Assembly (NCBI RefSeq): GCF_021502675.1
Contig: NZ_JAKFHA010000002.1
Span: forward strand, 42,399 to 79,162
Direction of reading: 5' to 3'
Origin: Yinghuangia soli
GTDB taxonomy: Bacteria > Actinomycetota > Actinomycetes > Streptomycetales > Streptomycetaceae
Length of the DNA: 36,764 nt
In this document: piece by piece, positions 1-8,659 of the stretch
Layout of the letters: every line of letters begins with the position of its first letter
Numbering within the stretch: the stretch's first letter is position 1
The notes under the pieces: model-generated
The model's database searches: none
What the model saw: the letters and a program-made list of their open reading frames with translations, nothing else
What the model was told of the DNA's origin: nothing
Translations under genes and position numbers: made by a program

Positions 1-51
1 TCCGATCTGTCCCCGTGGCGGGGCCCGGCGCCGACGGGAGAGGATGGGGCC

Positions 52-585
52 ATGAACATGCCGAACAGCGAAGCGCAGGACGAGAACCCCCATGTCGTGA
101 TCGTCGGACCCGACGGCATGGCGGTGGGCGGCGCCGAAGGCGAGGAGAACGGCGAACTCGCGATCACCGACATGGTGGAGCAGCCGGCCAAGGTCATGCG
201 CATCGGCAGCATGATCAAGCAGCTCCTGGAGGAAGTGCGCGCGGCGCCTCTCGACGAGGCCAGCCGGGTGCGCCTCGCGGAGATCCACAAGGGCTCGATC
301 AAGGAGCTCGAGAAGGGCCTGGCCCCCGAGCTGGTCGAGGAACTGGAGCGCCTCACGCTCCCGTTCAACGACGACAACGTGCCCACCGAGGCCGAGCTGC
401 GCATCGCGCAGGCCCAGCTCGTGGGCTGGCTCGAAGGCCTCTTCCACGGCATCCAGACCGCCCTGTTCGCGCAGCAGATGGCCGCTCGCGCGCAGCTGGA
501 GAACATGCGGCGCGCCCTGCCGCCGGGCGCCATCCAGGGCCGTCCGGGCGAGGTCGGGCCGACCGCTTCGGGTCCGTACCTGTAA
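52..585 (+). CDS. bpa: Bacterial proteasome activator Bpa (DUF2587)
   Basis: This 177-aa protein matches the Bpa/DUF2587 family. Bpa is an ATP-independent ring-forming activator that docks on the 20S proteasome core and feeds unfolded proteins to it. The body (about residues 30-150) is the helical bundle, with long amphipathic stretches such as the 'GSMIKQLLEEVRAAPLDEAS' region and a Gly/Pro-rich C-terminal tail. The protein ends in G-P-Y-L, where the family's proteasome-docking tail is known as G-Q-Y-L, so the terminal Tyr-Leu is kept but the preceding residue is Pro. The ATG at 52 has a GAGAGGA ribosome site at a 7-nt distance; a second ATG at 58 is possible. A hairpin follows the stop. Family and function are confident; the effect of the Pro is unknown. 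Confidence 0.93.
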   Translation: MNMPNSEAQDENPHVVIVGPDGMAVGGAEGEENGELAITDMVEQPAKVMRIGSMIKQLLEEVRAAPLDEASRVRLAEIHKGSIKELEKGLAPELVEELERLTLPFNDDNVPTEAELRIAQAQLVGWLEGLFHGIQTALFAQQMAARAQLENMRRALPPGAIQGRPGEVGPTASGPYL

Positions 586-600
586 AGACACCCAGGGCAC

Positions 601-635
601 GGTGCGGCGGCCTGCCCGGGGCCGGCCGCCGCACC
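601..635 (+). terminator. Hairpin after bpa
   Basis: A perfect 12-bp inverted repeat, GGTGCGGCGGCC (601-612) with GGCCGCCGCACC (624-635), has an 11-nt loop. It starts 15 nt after the bpa stop and ends 32 nt before the kinase start. There is no U-tract, as is usual in streptomycetes. It could terminate bpa or attenuate read-through into the kinases. Confidence 0.6.
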
Positions 636-667
636 GCGGCCACGACGCCGCACCACGGGGGCAGCGG

Positions 668-1684
668 ATGGCGCACGACCGGCACGACGACTTCGCCGGC
701 ACGACGTTCGGCGACGGGCGCTACCGCACCTTGCGCCGGATCGGCGGCGGCGGGATGGCGGTCGTGCACGAGGCGCACGACCAGGCCCTGGACCGCATCG
801 TCGCGGTCAAGCGGCTGCGTACCGACCTGGCCGAGGACGCCGTGGCGCGCTCCCGGTTCGCGCGCGAGGCGGAGCACGCGGCGGCGCTGAACCACCCGGC
901 CATCGTGCGGGTCTACGACACCGGCGAGGACGAGGGCAAGACGGGGCCGGTGCCGTGGATCGTCATGGAGCTGGTCGAGGGCTACACGCTGCGCGCGCTG
1001 CTGCGGCACGAGGGCCCGCTGGCCTGGCCGCGGGCGCTGCGCATCGCCGCGCACGTGCTGGACGCGCTCGAATACAGCCACGAGCGCGGCATCGTGCACC
1101 GCGATATCAAGCCGGTGAACGTCATGGTGACCGAGGAAGGCGCGGTCAAGGTGATGGACTTCGGCATCGCCCGCGCGGTGCACGGGACCGCGGCGTCGCT
1201 CACCGCGGCCGGGCACATCATGGGCACCCCGCAGTACTTCTCGCCCGAACAAGCCCTCGGCCACCCGGCCTCGCCGCGCAGCGACGTGTACTCGGTCGGC
1301 TGCCTGCTCTACGAACTCCTCGTGGGCACGGTGCCGTTCGACGGGGACAGTGCGATCACGGTGGCCTACAAGCACGTCCGCGACCAGCCGCTTCCGCCGT
1401 CCGCGCACGCTGCCGTGCCCGGCACGGTCGACGACCTGGTGCTGCACGCGCTGCGCAAGGACCCCCAGCTGCGCTTCGCGTCGGCCGCCGAGATGCGGGC
1501 CGCGGTCGCCCGGATCAGCCCGGACGGGCTCGCCGACATGACCGCGCCGGTCGCGGTGCCGACCGGCCGCGCGCAGCGGCGTACCGCGGCCCGGGACCGC
1601 GCCCGGCGCCGGACGGTCCTGGTGGCCGCGGCGGCCGCGGCCGCATGCCTGCTCGCCGCCGTGCTGGCCGTCATGCTGGGATAG
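668..1684 (+). CDS. Membrane-anchored Ser/Thr protein kinase, no extracellular domain
   Basis: This is a 338-aa Hanks-type (PknB-like) kinase. Visible elements are the glycine-rich loop IGGGGMAVV (residues 25-33), the catalytic Lys48 in VAVK, the HRDIKPVN catalytic loop (144-151), DFG at 164-166, and the activation segment GTPQYFSPEQA. The kinase domain ends near residue 285. A basic linker follows, and the protein ends in one membrane segment (about 315-338), so nothing protrudes outside the cell. The ATG at 668 starts about 17 residues before the conserved YR(T)L; an in-frame start at 602 would add non-conserved sequence. The gene is followed by a second, closely similar kinase, so it probably arose by tandem duplication. 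Substrates are unknown. Confidence 0.9.
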   Translation: MAHDRHDDFAGTTFGDGRYRTLRRIGGGGMAVVHEAHDQALDRIVAVKRLRTDLAEDAVARSRFAREAEHAAALNHPAIVRVYDTGEDEGKTGPVPWIVMELVEGYTLRALLRHEGPLAWPRALRIAAHVLDALEYSHERGIVHRDIKPVNVMVTEEGAVKVMDFGIARAVHGTAASLTAAGHIMGTPQYFSPEQALGHPASPRSDVYSVGCLLYELLVGTVPFDGDSAITVAYKHVRDQPLPPSAHAAVPGTVDDLVLHALRKDPQLRFASAAEMRAAVARISPDGLADMTAPVAVPTGRAQRRTAARDRARRRTVLVAAAAAAACLLAAVLAVMLG

Positions 1685-1952
1685 CGCTGCGTAAGCGGCC
1701 GGATGGGGCAGTCCGGGTCAACCCGACGGATCGGGCAACCGGAATAGTTGCGGTGAGTTATGTCTCGCCCCGGGCGGGGGCATTGCCTGATGCCGCGGGC
1801 ATCGTGCCGGTACGGTGACTCGGACGCCGGATTGCGGGACAATGCCAACTGCGCATGGCCACCGGGATCGCCGTGCCTTTTGCGGCCTGGCGATCGTTGG
1901 GACGAGCGAGTCCGTTCCCGGCGGACCGTGACGAGACGGACGGCGAGGAGTG

Positions 1953-3530
1953 ATGGGTCAGCCGCAGCGCCCGGACGACGAGGTCTCCGGGACCCAGGTC
2001 AGGACCGTCGGTGCGGGGCGCTACGAATTGGGGCGCCAGCTCGGCCGCGGTGGCATGGCCGAGGTGAGCATGGCCCACGACGTGCGGCTCGGCCGTACCG
2101 TCGCGGTCAAGACGCTGCGCCCGGACCTCGCGCAGGATCCGGTGGCCCGTTCGCGGTTCGGCCGCGAGGCGCAGAACGCCGCATCGCTCAACCACCCCGC
2201 GATCGTCTCGGTGTACGACACCGGCGAGGACCGCATCAGCGGCGAGCTGGTGCCGTTCATCGTGATGGAGTGCGTCGAGGGGCGCACCGTCCGCGAGCTG
2301 CTGACCGAGGGGTCGCCGATACCGCAGGAGCAGGCGCTGCGGGTCACCGACGGCGTCCTGGAGGCGCTGGAGTACAGCCACCGGCACGGCATCATCCACC
2401 GCGACATCAAGCCGGCGAACGTCATCATCACCAACTCCGGTGCGGTGAAGGTGATGGACTTCGGCATCGCGCGTGCGCTGCACAGCGCCGCGACGACGAT
2501 GACCCAGACCGGCATGGTCATGGGCACCCCGCAGTACTTGTCGCCGGAGCAGGCCCTGGGCCGCACGGTGGACGCCCGCAGCGACCTGTACTCCAGTGGC
2601 TGCCTGCTGTACGAACTCCTGGCGCTGCGCCCGCCGTTCAACGGCGACACGCCGCTGTCCGTGGTGTACCAGCACGTGCAGGACGACCCGCGGCCGCCGT
2701 CCGAGTCGGACGCGCGCATCCCGGCGCACCTGGACGCCATCGCGCTCAAGGCGCTGGCCAAGAACCCGGACGACCGGTACCAGACCGCCGAGGAGATGCG
2801 CCGCGACATCCGCCGCGCGCTCGCCGGGCAGGCCGTGCACGTGTCGCCCCCGACCACCCGGATCCCGCCGCAGTCCGCGGACCGCACCCGGCAGCAGGCC
2901 TGGGCGCCGGGACCGGTGAACTCCGCGACCGCGCCGACCGCGCAGCTTTCCGGCGGCCCGGTGCCGCCGCCGCCCGACCACGGGCACGGGCACGGGCCGG
3001 GCCGCGGCCACGGGCCGACCGGTCCGCTCACGCTGCCCACGCACGACGGCGGGACCGGGGCGATGCCGGCCGTGGAGGAGGACCGGCGGCGCTCCGGGTT
3101 GTTCTACGCGATGGTCGCGGCGGCCGTGGTGATGGTCGTCGCGGGTGTCACCTGGGCCGTCATCGCGTTCGCCGGGCAGAACGACGCCGAGGGCGGGGAC
3201 GACCCGACCGGTCCCGCGACGGGTTCGTCGGCTCCCGCGGGTTCCGGTGACCCGAGCGGCAATTCGAACCCCGGGGGCGGCGGTTACGAGCCCTCGACCC
3301 CGACGACGCGTCCGCCGTCGACCACCGGCCGCAGCACGGTCCCGGGCGTGCCGGTGAACCCGACGACCACCGCGCCGACCCAGTCGCACAGCAAGACGCA
3401 GACCGCGACTGCCACGGCGACCGCGACGCAGACGGCGAGCAGCAAGCCGCCGACGAACCCCCCGACGACGACGCCGCCGAGCAACCCGGCCACGACGGGC
3501 GGCAGCTCGCCGAGCGGCGGCGCCGGGTAG
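1953..3530 (+). CDS. Ser/Thr protein kinase with Thr/Pro-rich extracellular tail
   Basis: This is a 525-aa transmembrane Hanks-type kinase. The glycine-rich loop LGRGGMAEV (30-38), Lys53, HRDIKPAN (149-156), DFG (169-171) and GTPQYLSPEQA (191-201) are all intact. A Pro-rich juxtamembrane region with a His-Gly cluster (about 343-354) precedes one membrane helix (about 383-408). The remaining 117 residues are Thr/Ser/Pro/Gly-rich low complexity, like a wall-spanning stalk, with no PASTA repeats. The ATG at 1953 has GAGG at a 4-nt distance; a GTG at 1950 is also in frame. The kinase domain is closely similar to the gene just upstream. It ends 14 nt from the convergent phosphotransferase gene. 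Its kinase function is sure; ligand and targets are unknown. Confidence 0.9.
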   Translation: MGQPQRPDDEVSGTQVRTVGAGRYELGRQLGRGGMAEVSMAHDVRLGRTVAVKTLRPDLAQDPVARSRFGREAQNAASLNHPAIVSVYDTGEDRISGELVPFIVMECVEGRTVRELLTEGSPIPQEQALRVTDGVLEALEYSHRHGIIHRDIKPANVIITNSGAVKVMDFGIARALHSAATTMTQTGMVMGTPQYLSPEQALGRTVDARSDLYSSGCLLYELLALRPPFNGDTPLSVVYQHVQDDPRPPSESDARIPAHLDAIALKALAKNPDDRYQTAEEMRRDIRRALAGQAVHVSPPTTRIPPQSADRTRQQAWAPGPVNSATAPTAQLSGGPVPPPPDHGHGHGPGRGHGPTGPLTLPTHDGGTGAMPAVEEDRRRSGLFYAMVAAAVVMVVAGVTWAVIAFAGQNDAEGGDDPTGPATGSSAPAGSGDPSGNSNPGGGGYEPSTPTTRPPSTTGRSTVPGVPVNPTTTAPTQSHSKTQTATATATATQTASSKPPTNPPTTTPPSNPATTGGSSPSGGAG

Positions 3531-3544
3531 CGGCAGCGCCCCGG

Positions 3545-4555
3545 TCACTCGACGAACGCGGCGAGGACTTCCTCGTAGTGCCGGGTCCACCACACGATCA
3601 GTGCGGCGGAGGCCGGGAACAACGGCGCGGTGCGGTGGTCGCGTTCGTCGTAGTGCCGGTTCAGCATCCAGAAGTCGTTGAGGCGCTCCCACCACAACCG
3701 GTGGACGGCGGCCGCGAGTTCGGCGCTGCCCGGGTCGCTGTCCGCGCGGTACGCGTGCATGAACGCCCGTACCCGCGCGAGGTCCAGGGTGCCGGTCACG
3801 GGGGCGGTGAAGAACAGCAGTGCGGCGCGCACGGTTTCCTCGGTGTCCGGCAGGGCCGCGAGCCGGTCCCAGTCGATGATGGCCACCGGGTCGCGCTCGG
3901 CGTAGAGCAGGTTGAGCGGGTGGAAGTCGCCGTGCACGTAGCCGGTGCACGGGCGGTGGTGGTCGGCGGGCCGGCGGTGGGCGTGCCGGCGCAGCATGCG
4001 CAGGCGCTCGATGAGCCGGTGCTCGACGAGGTCATCGAAGGGCTCGCGGACGGTGCGGTCGCGTATGCCGTGCAGCAGCCGGCCGGCCACGCGCATCGAG
4101 TACCCGGCGTCCGCGGCCGGGGCGAACAGCGGCTGCTGGACGGGCGGGAGCATCCGCATGAGCGTCGTGTGCACGCCGGCCAGGAGGGTGCCGAGCTCCG
4201 CGCATTCGGCGGGGTCGAGGTCGCCCCCGGTGCGGTGCGCGCCGTCGACCCACGGGAACAGCGCGAACCACCGGCCGCCGACGCGGCGTGCGGTGCCGCC
4301 GTCGCGGTCCGGCAGCGGCGGGAGGGCGGGGATGCCTGCGCCGCTCAGCCGGGCGGTGACCCGGTGCTGGAAGACGATGGCCTGCGGCGATTGGTCCAGG
4401 TAGTGCTTGAGGAACCAGCGCCCGTCGGTGGTGGCCACTTCGTACCCGCGGTTGAGCAGCCCCTCGGCGACCGGGCGGAAGCCGGTCGGCTTGCCAACTT
4501 TATAGTTGGCAAGGAGTGCGGACAGCGGGGATCCTCCCGCGCGGGGTGAGTGCAT
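3545..4555 (-). CDS. Phosphotransferase family protein (APH/CotS-like kinase fold)
   Basis: This 336-aa protein has the aminoglycoside phosphotransferase/homoserine-kinase-type fold. The Brenner motif HGDFHPLNLLY and the metal-binding IIDWDR are both present in the second half. The N-terminal part carries a Lys in the WFLKHY segment that fits the ATP-binding Lys. Such proteins phosphorylate small hydroxyl-containing substrates; this one's substrate cannot be told from sequence, and nothing suggests antibiotic resistance. The ATG at 4555 has no Shine-Dalgarno, but TAATGT lies 6 nt upstream, which suggests a leaderless message starting within the 25-nt gap after the HAD gene on the same strand. 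Confidence 0.8.
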   Translation of the reverse strand: MHSPRAGGSPLSALLANYKVGKPTGFRPVAEGLLNRGYEVATTDGRWFLKHYLDQSPQAIVFQHRVTARLSGAGIPALPPLPDRDGGTARRVGGRWFALFPWVDGAHRTGGDLDPAECAELGTLLAGVHTTLMRMLPPVQQPLFAPAADAGYSMRVAGRLLHGIRDRTVREPFDDLVEHRLIERLRMLRRHAHRRPADHHRPCTGYVHGDFHPLNLLYAERDPVAIIDWDRLAALPDTEETVRAALLFFTAPVTGTLDLARVRAFMHAYRADSDPGSAELAAAVHRLWWERLNDFWMLNRHYDERDHRTAPLFPASAALIVWWTRHYEEVLAAFVE

Positions 4556-4561
4556 AGCGTC

Positions 4562-4567
4562 ACATTA
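4562..4567 (-). promoter_or_regulatory. Candidate -10 for leaderless phosphotransferase transcript
   Basis: TAATGT on the minus strand is separated by 6 nt from the ATG at 4555, and no ribosome site is present. This is the TANNNT-N6/7-RTG layout known for leaderless actinobacterial genes. No good -35 was seen. Confidence 0.4.
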
Positions 4568-4580
4568 GCGCTACGGAGAG

Positions 4581-5384
4581 TTACGAGAAGAGCTTTTCCA
4601 GAATCTGTGCGACACCGTCGTCGTCGTTGCTCGCGGTGTGGTCGGCGACCGCGGCGAGGACCTCGGGATGCGCATTGGCGACCGCGTACGGCTGCCCCGC
4701 CCAGGCCAGCATCGGCAGGTCGTTGGGCATGTCGCCGAAGGCCGCGACCTCGGCCGCCTCGATGCCGTGCCACGCGCAGTACGACGCCAGCGTGGTGGCC
4801 TTGCTGACGCCCAGCGCGCTGATCTCCACCAGGGCGATCTTGGACGAGTGGGTGAACTCGCCGTACTGCCCGGCCGCGGTGCGCGTCTGGACCAGGAACT
4901 CGTCCGGGGCCAGCGACGGGTGCCGGGCCAGCAGCTTGAGGACCGGGGCGTCCAGGAGGTCCTGGACCGGCGCCACCGCGTGCACGATCGACAGGTCGCG
5001 CTCCAGCGGCGGGTAGGCCGGCTCGTGCGCGAAGCCGGTCGCGGTCTCGACCGCGAAGCTCACGTCCGGGATCTCCGCCTTGATGCGGGCGGCCACCTCG
5101 CGCGCGGCCGCGACGTCCATCGGATGCGTGTCGATGATCTTCTCGGTGCGCAGGTCGTAGACCACCGCGCCGTTGCCGCAGATCGCCAGGCCGTGGTGCC
5201 CGGTCGCCTCCGCGACCTTGTCCATCCAGCGCGGCGGGCGGCCGGTCACGAACATGACGTCCACCCCGGCCGCCTCGACGGTGCCGATGGCGGCAAGCGT
5301 GCGCGCCGAGATGGTGCCGTCGCTGCGGACGATGGTGCCGTCCAGGTCGGTGGCGACGAGGCGCGGGCGCGGAGAGGCAGTCAC
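4581..5384 (-). CDS. HAD superfamily (Cof-like) phosphatase, copy 1
   Basis: This 267-aa protein is a Cof-type HAD hydrolase. Motif I is [10 protein letters not shown], with both nucleophile and acid Asp present. Motif II is the Thr in FVTGRPP. Motif IV is [11 protein letters not shown]. The region between them fits a C2 cap. These enzymes dephosphorylate sugar phosphates or cofactors such as FMN or PLP; the substrate is not predictable. The start is ambiguous: GAGAGAGG sits directly against an ATG at 5393 but is 9 nt from the GTG at 5384, so the GTG is preferred. A paralogue with the same motifs lies at 7862-8659. The divergent gene at 5463 shares its upstream region. Confidence 0.87.
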   Translation of the reverse strand: MTASPRPRLVATDLDGTIVRSDGTISARTLAAIGTVEAAGVDVMFVTGRPPRWMDKVAEATGHHGLAICGNGAVVYDLRTEKIIDTHPMDVAAAREVAARIKAEIPDVSFAVETATGFAHEPAYPPLERDLSIVHAVAPVQDLLDAPVLKLLARHPSLAPDEFLVQTRTAAGQYGEFTHSSKIALVEISALGVSKATTLASYCAWHGIEAAEVAAFGDMPNDLPMLAWAGQPYAVANAHPEVLAAVADHTASNDDDGVAQILEKLFS

Positions 5385-5449
5385 ACCGCTCATCCTCTCT
5401 CAAGGTCGTGTCGGAACGTCAGGCCGGTCTGCGCGGGATTCTGTTCGGA

Positions 5450-5455
5450 TATTTT
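5450..5455 (+). promoter_or_regulatory. Candidate -10 for leaderless oxidoreductase transcript
   Basis: TATTTT stands 7 nt before the ATG at 5463, which has no Shine-Dalgarno. The layout predicts transcription starting at the A of the start codon. Confidence 0.45.
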
Positions 5456-5462
5456 CGGTCTC

Positions 5463-6356
5463 ATGCGAGTAAGTGTCGTGATTCTGCCGATTTACCGGGC
5501 TCCCGAGGCGCTGGCGCGCTGGCGGGCCGCCGAGGACGCCGGGTTCGACGGCGCCTGGACGTACGACCATCTGTCCTGGCGGAGTTTCCGCGACGAGCCC
5601 TGGTTCGGCTCGGTGCCCACCCTGGCCGCGGCCGCGACCGCGACCTCGCGGATCCGGCTGGGCACGCTGGTGTCGTCGCCCAACTTCCGGCACCCGGTCA
5701 CCTTCGCCAAGGAGGTCATGACCCTCGACGACCTCTCCGGCGGGCGCTTCACGCTGGGCATCGGGGCCGGCGGCACCGGCTACGACGCCACCGCGCTCGG
5801 CCAGGAACCCTGGCCGCCGCGCGAACGCCAGGACCGGTTCGAGGAGTTCCTCGGCCTCATGGACACCCTGCTGACCAGCCCCGCGACCACCTTCCGCGGC
5901 GACTACTACGCCGCCGACGAGGCCCGTATGCTGCCCGGCTGCGTGCAGCAGCCCCGGGTGCCCTTCGCGGTCGCCGCCACCGGCCCGCGCGGCCTGCGGC
6001 TTGCCGCCCGCCTCGGCCAGGCCTGGGTCACGTACGGCGACCCCAAGCGGCTGAGCGGCCTTGCCCCCGACGAGTACGCCGCGGCGGTCGCCGGACAGCT
6101 GCGCCGCCTCGAGGAGGCCTGCGCCGAGCAGGGCCGCGACCCCCGCGACCTCGACCGCATCATGCTCAACGGCTCGACCGGCGAACGCGCCCTGGAATCA
6201 GTGGACGCCTTCGTGGACTTCGCGGGCCGCTACGCGGAGGTCGGAATGACCGAGATCGCCGTGCACATGCCGGTCCCGGACAGCGTCTTCGCCACCGACG
6301 AAGTGGTCTTCGAGAAGATCATCCGGGACGGGCTGCCGCAGGTCCGCGGCCTCTGA
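5463..6356 (+). CDS. LLM-class (luciferase-like) F420-dependent oxidoreductase
   Basis: This 297-aa protein is a bacterial-luciferase-like TIM barrel. The N-terminal VVILPIYRAPEALARWRAAEDAGFDGAWTYDH-type pattern, the SRIRLGTLV strand and LSGGRFTLGIGAGG are hallmarks of F420-dependent LLM oxidoreductases, which are abundant in actinobacteria. Hydride transfer from F420H2 (or FMNH2) to a small molecule is expected; the substrate is unknown. The ATG at 5463 fits the conserved start of the fold; the long open frame upstream of it is non-coding for this family. It is divergent from the HAD gene and convergent with the MFS gene, with a hairpin between them. Confidence 0.88.
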   Translation: MRVSVVILPIYRAPEALARWRAAEDAGFDGAWTYDHLSWRSFRDEPWFGSVPTLAAAATATSRIRLGTLVSSPNFRHPVTFAKEVMTLDDLSGGRFTLGIGAGGTGYDATALGQEPWPPRERQDRFEEFLGLMDTLLTSPATTFRGDYYAADEARMLPGCVQQPRVPFAVAATGPRGLRLAARLGQAWVTYGDPKRLSGLAPDEYAAAVAGQLRRLEEACAEQGRDPRDLDRIMLNGSTGERALESVDAFVDFAGRYAEVGMTEIAVHMPVPDSVFATDEVVFEKIIRDGLPQVRGL

Positions 6357-6372
6357 CACACCGCCGCCCGCG

Positions 6373-6404
6373 GCCGGGCCGTCCCGAGCACCGGACGGCC
6401 CGGC
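6373..6404. terminator. Bidirectional terminator hairpin
   Basis: A perfect 12-bp stem, GCCGGGCCGTCC (6373-6384) with GGACGGCCCGGC (6393-6404), has an 8-nt loop. It lies between the converging stops at 6356 and 6414, so it can serve both genes. Confidence 0.75.
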
Positions 6405-6413
6405 GGCGTCCGG

Positions 6414-7790
6414 TCAGACGATCCGCCGCGTGACCCGCACGTGCCGCGGCCGCGCCGCGCCCAGGCCGCAGGCCACGGCGACGCCGACCAGCCCGAGCAT
6501 CACCGCCATCGGGACCGTCCAGCCGCCCGTCGCATCCGCGAACGCACCCGCGGCCAGCGGCCCGAACGCCGCCAGCGCGTACCCCACCGCCTGCGCCATT
6601 CCGGACAACTGCGCGGCGACCTGCGGATCCGGCGAGCGCATCACGATCAGCGTCAGCGCGAGCGCCACCGCCGCGCCCTGGCCGAGCCCGAGCAGCGCGG
6701 CCCACAGCCACGCCCCCTCGGTCGGCGCGCACAGCAGCCCGACGTATCCGCCCCCGGTCAGACCCATCGCGACCAGCACCAGGAGCCGCTGGTCGCGCAT
6801 CCGCCCGGCGAGCAGCGAGGCGCCCAGCGATGCCGGGATCTGGCAGACCGTGCTGAACGCGAACACCGAGGCGGCGGTCCCCTTCGACATCCCGTCGTCG
6901 GTCAGCATCGTCGGCAGCCAGGCCAGCACCACATAGAACAGCAGCGACTGCAGGCCCATGAACCCGGTGACCAGCCAGGCCAGTCCGGACCGCCACACCC
7001 CGCGGGCCTTCACCGCGCGCGGCAGCGGCCCGGCGGCCCGGGTGCGGCGGACCTGCGGCAGCCACACCGCGATCGCGGCCAGCGACAGCAGCGCCCACAC
7101 GCCCAGCGCGGGCTGCCAGCCGTGTCCGATCGCGTTCTCCAGCGGCACGCTCGTCCCCGCGGCGACGGCCGCGCCGCACACCATCGTGGTGCTGTAGAGG
7201 CCCATCATCGCCGCGGTACGGCCCGGGAAATCCTTCTTCACGATGCTCGGCATCAGCACGTTCAGCACCGCTATGCCGCTGCCCACCAGCATGCCGCCCG
7301 CGAACAGCGCGGCCGTGGACCACACCGTGCGCAGCGCTATGCCGCAGGTCAGCACCACCAGCGCGGCCAGCAGCGCGAGCTCGTTGCCGAACCGCCGGGC
7401 CAGCGCCGGGGCCAGCGGCGAGACCACGCCCAGGAACAGCACGGGGATCGCGGTGATCAGGCTGCCGGTGGTGGTGGACAGCCCGTACGCCGCACGCAGT
7501 TCGCCGACCAGCGGGGACACCCCGGACAGCGCGGCACGCATGTTGAGCGAGACGAGCACCACGCCGGCGATCAGCAGCGCGCCGCCCGCGGCCGCCGGGG
7601 CCGCCGGGGCTGCTCGGAGGGCACAGTCGGCCCGGTCGGCCCGGTCCGCCGCAGTGCTGCTGCGGTCGTGGGCCGGGCACTCCGGCCCGGTCCGGCGTCC
7701 GACCGGGTACGCCACGTGCACCGCCCCCTGACCGCCCGCGGCCGCGGGCCCGTCGGATATCGGGGCGTCTGCGGCCGTCTCGCGGTTCAT
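6414..7790 (-). CDS. MFS transporter, CynX/NimT type
   Basis: This 458-aa permease has about 12 hydrophobic segments from residue 68 onward. The LVSLNMRAALSGVSPL opening resembles the CynX/NimT (cyanate/2-nitroimidazole) branch of the major facilitator superfamily. The N-terminal ~65 residues are a polar Ala/Asp/Arg-rich extension not usual for the family. The start at 7790 is supported by GAAGG at 8 nt; the frame stays open far upstream, but that stretch overlaps the HAD gene. Substrate and direction are unknown. It is the third gene of a serS-HAD-MFS run on the minus strand, 71 nt after the HAD stop. Confidence 0.85.
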   Translation of the reverse strand: MNRETAADAPISDGPAAAGGQGAVHVAYPVGRRTGPECPAHDRSSTAADRADRADCALRAAPAAPAAAGGALLIAGVVLVSLNMRAALSGVSPLVGELRAAYGLSTTTGSLITAIPVLFLGVVSPLAPALARRFGNELALLAALVVLTCGIALRTVWSTAALFAGGMLVGSGIAVLNVLMPSIVKKDFPGRTAAMMGLYSTTMVCGAAVAAGTSVPLENAIGHGWQPALGVWALLSLAAIAVWLPQVRRTRAAGPLPRAVKARGVWRSGLAWLVTGFMGLQSLLFYVVLAWLPTMLTDDGMSKGTAASVFAFSTVCQIPASLGASLLAGRMRDQRLLVLVAMGLTGGGYVGLLCAPTEGAWLWAALLGLGQGAAVALALTLIVMRSPDPQVAAQLSGMAQAVGYALAAFGPLAAGAFADATGGWTVPMAVMLGLVGVAVACGLGAARPRHVRVTRRIV

Positions 7791-7861
7791 GGTGGTGCCT
7801 TCGTGCCGTGGAGCGTGGTGCGTCTCGACCCGCGGACGCCCTGCCGGGCGCCGGGTGCGGA

Positions 7862-8659
7862 CTACATGGCCGGGAAAAGCCGTTCGAGGACCGCGGCCAC
7901 GCCGTCCTCGTCGTTCGTCCCGGTCACCTCGTCGGCGATCGCCCTGAGGTCCGGGTGCGCGTTGGCCATCGCCACGCCGTACCCGGCCCAGCGCAGCATC
8001 GACAGGTCGTTGGGCATGTCGCCGAACGCGATCGTCTCGGCCGCCTTGACGCCGAGGCGCCGCGCGACCAGCGACAGCCCGACCGACTTGCCCAGGCCCG
8101 GCGGCAGCAGCTCGACGATGCCCGGCCCGGCGTGCGTCACGTCCACCAGGCCGTCGCAGATCTGCCGCGCCCGGGCGGCCAGTTCGTCGTCGCCCAGGCC
8201 CGGGTGCTGCACGTAGGCCTTGAGGATCGGCTCGGCCCACAGCTCGGCGCGGTCCTCCGCGGTCCGCACCGGCAGCGCCAGCACGTAGCGGTACGACGGC
8301 TCGACCACGACCTCGCCGTCCAGGCCGGCCCGGCTGACCGCCATCGCGACCGGCCCGAGGTCGGCCTTCAGCTTCTCCATGGCCAGCTGCGCGACCTGCC
8401 GGTCCAGCGTCACCGAGGTGAGCAGCCGGTCCTCGCCCGCGTGGTAGACCTGCGCGCCCTGCGAGCAGACCGCGAGCCCGTCGTACCCCAGGTCGGCGAA
8501 CACCGCCCGCGACCACGAGACCGCCCGGCCCGTCACTATGACGTGGTGCGCCCCGGCGGCCCGCACCGCGGCGAGCGCGGTGCGGGTGCGTGCCGAGATG
8601 GTGTGGTCGTCGTGGATCAGCGTGCCGTCGAGGTCGGTGGCGACCAAGCGGAACGTCAC
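7862..8659 (-). CDS. HAD superfamily (Cof-like) phosphatase, copy 2
   Basis: This is a 265-aa Cof-type HAD hydrolase with motif [11 protein letters not shown], motif II VTGRA and motif [13 protein letters not shown]. It is clearly paralogous to the copy at 4581-5384, sharing the GDMPNDL..L.WAG..VA.ANAHP pattern and the NDEDGVA..LE.LF end. The GTG start at 8659 overlaps the serS stop in GTGA, so the two are probably translationally coupled. The substrate is unknown. Coupling to a tRNA synthetase suggests constitutive housekeeping expression rather than a link to charging. Confidence 0.88.
   Translation of the reverse strand: MTFRLVATDLDGTLIHDDHTISARTRTALAAVRAAGAHHVIVTGRAVSWSRAVFADLGYDGLAVCSQGAQVYHAGEDRLLTSVTLDRQVAQLAMEKLKADLGPVAMAVSRAGLDGEVVVEPSYRYVLALPVRTAEDRAELWAEPILKAYVQHPGLGDDELAARARQICDGLVDVTHAGPGIVELLPPGLGKSVGLSLVARRLGVKAAETIAFGDMPNDLSMLRWAGYGVAMANAHPDLRAIADEVTGTNDEDGVAAVLERLFPAM

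Noticed and set aside
1953-3530. A PASTA-type PknB kinase
   Set aside because: The extracellular part is Thr/Pro-rich low complexity with no PASTA repeat.
1758-3950. A 730-codon open frame on the minus strand across the second kinase
   Set aside because: It is antisense to a kinase with every catalytic motif. The translation is Arg/Gly-rich with no family signal, a normal effect of high GC.
3545-4555. An aminoglycoside-resistance gene
   Set aside because: The fold is shared by many kinases; nothing in context or sequence points to antibiotic substrates.
4638-5462. An N-terminal extension of the oxidoreductase
   Set aside because: The frame is open only because it lies antisense to the HAD gene. 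The family fold begins at the ATG at 5463.
7791-8516. An upstream extension of the MFS protein
   Set aside because: It overlaps the HAD gene and encodes Arg/Gly-rich sequence; the ATG at 7790 has a ribosome site.
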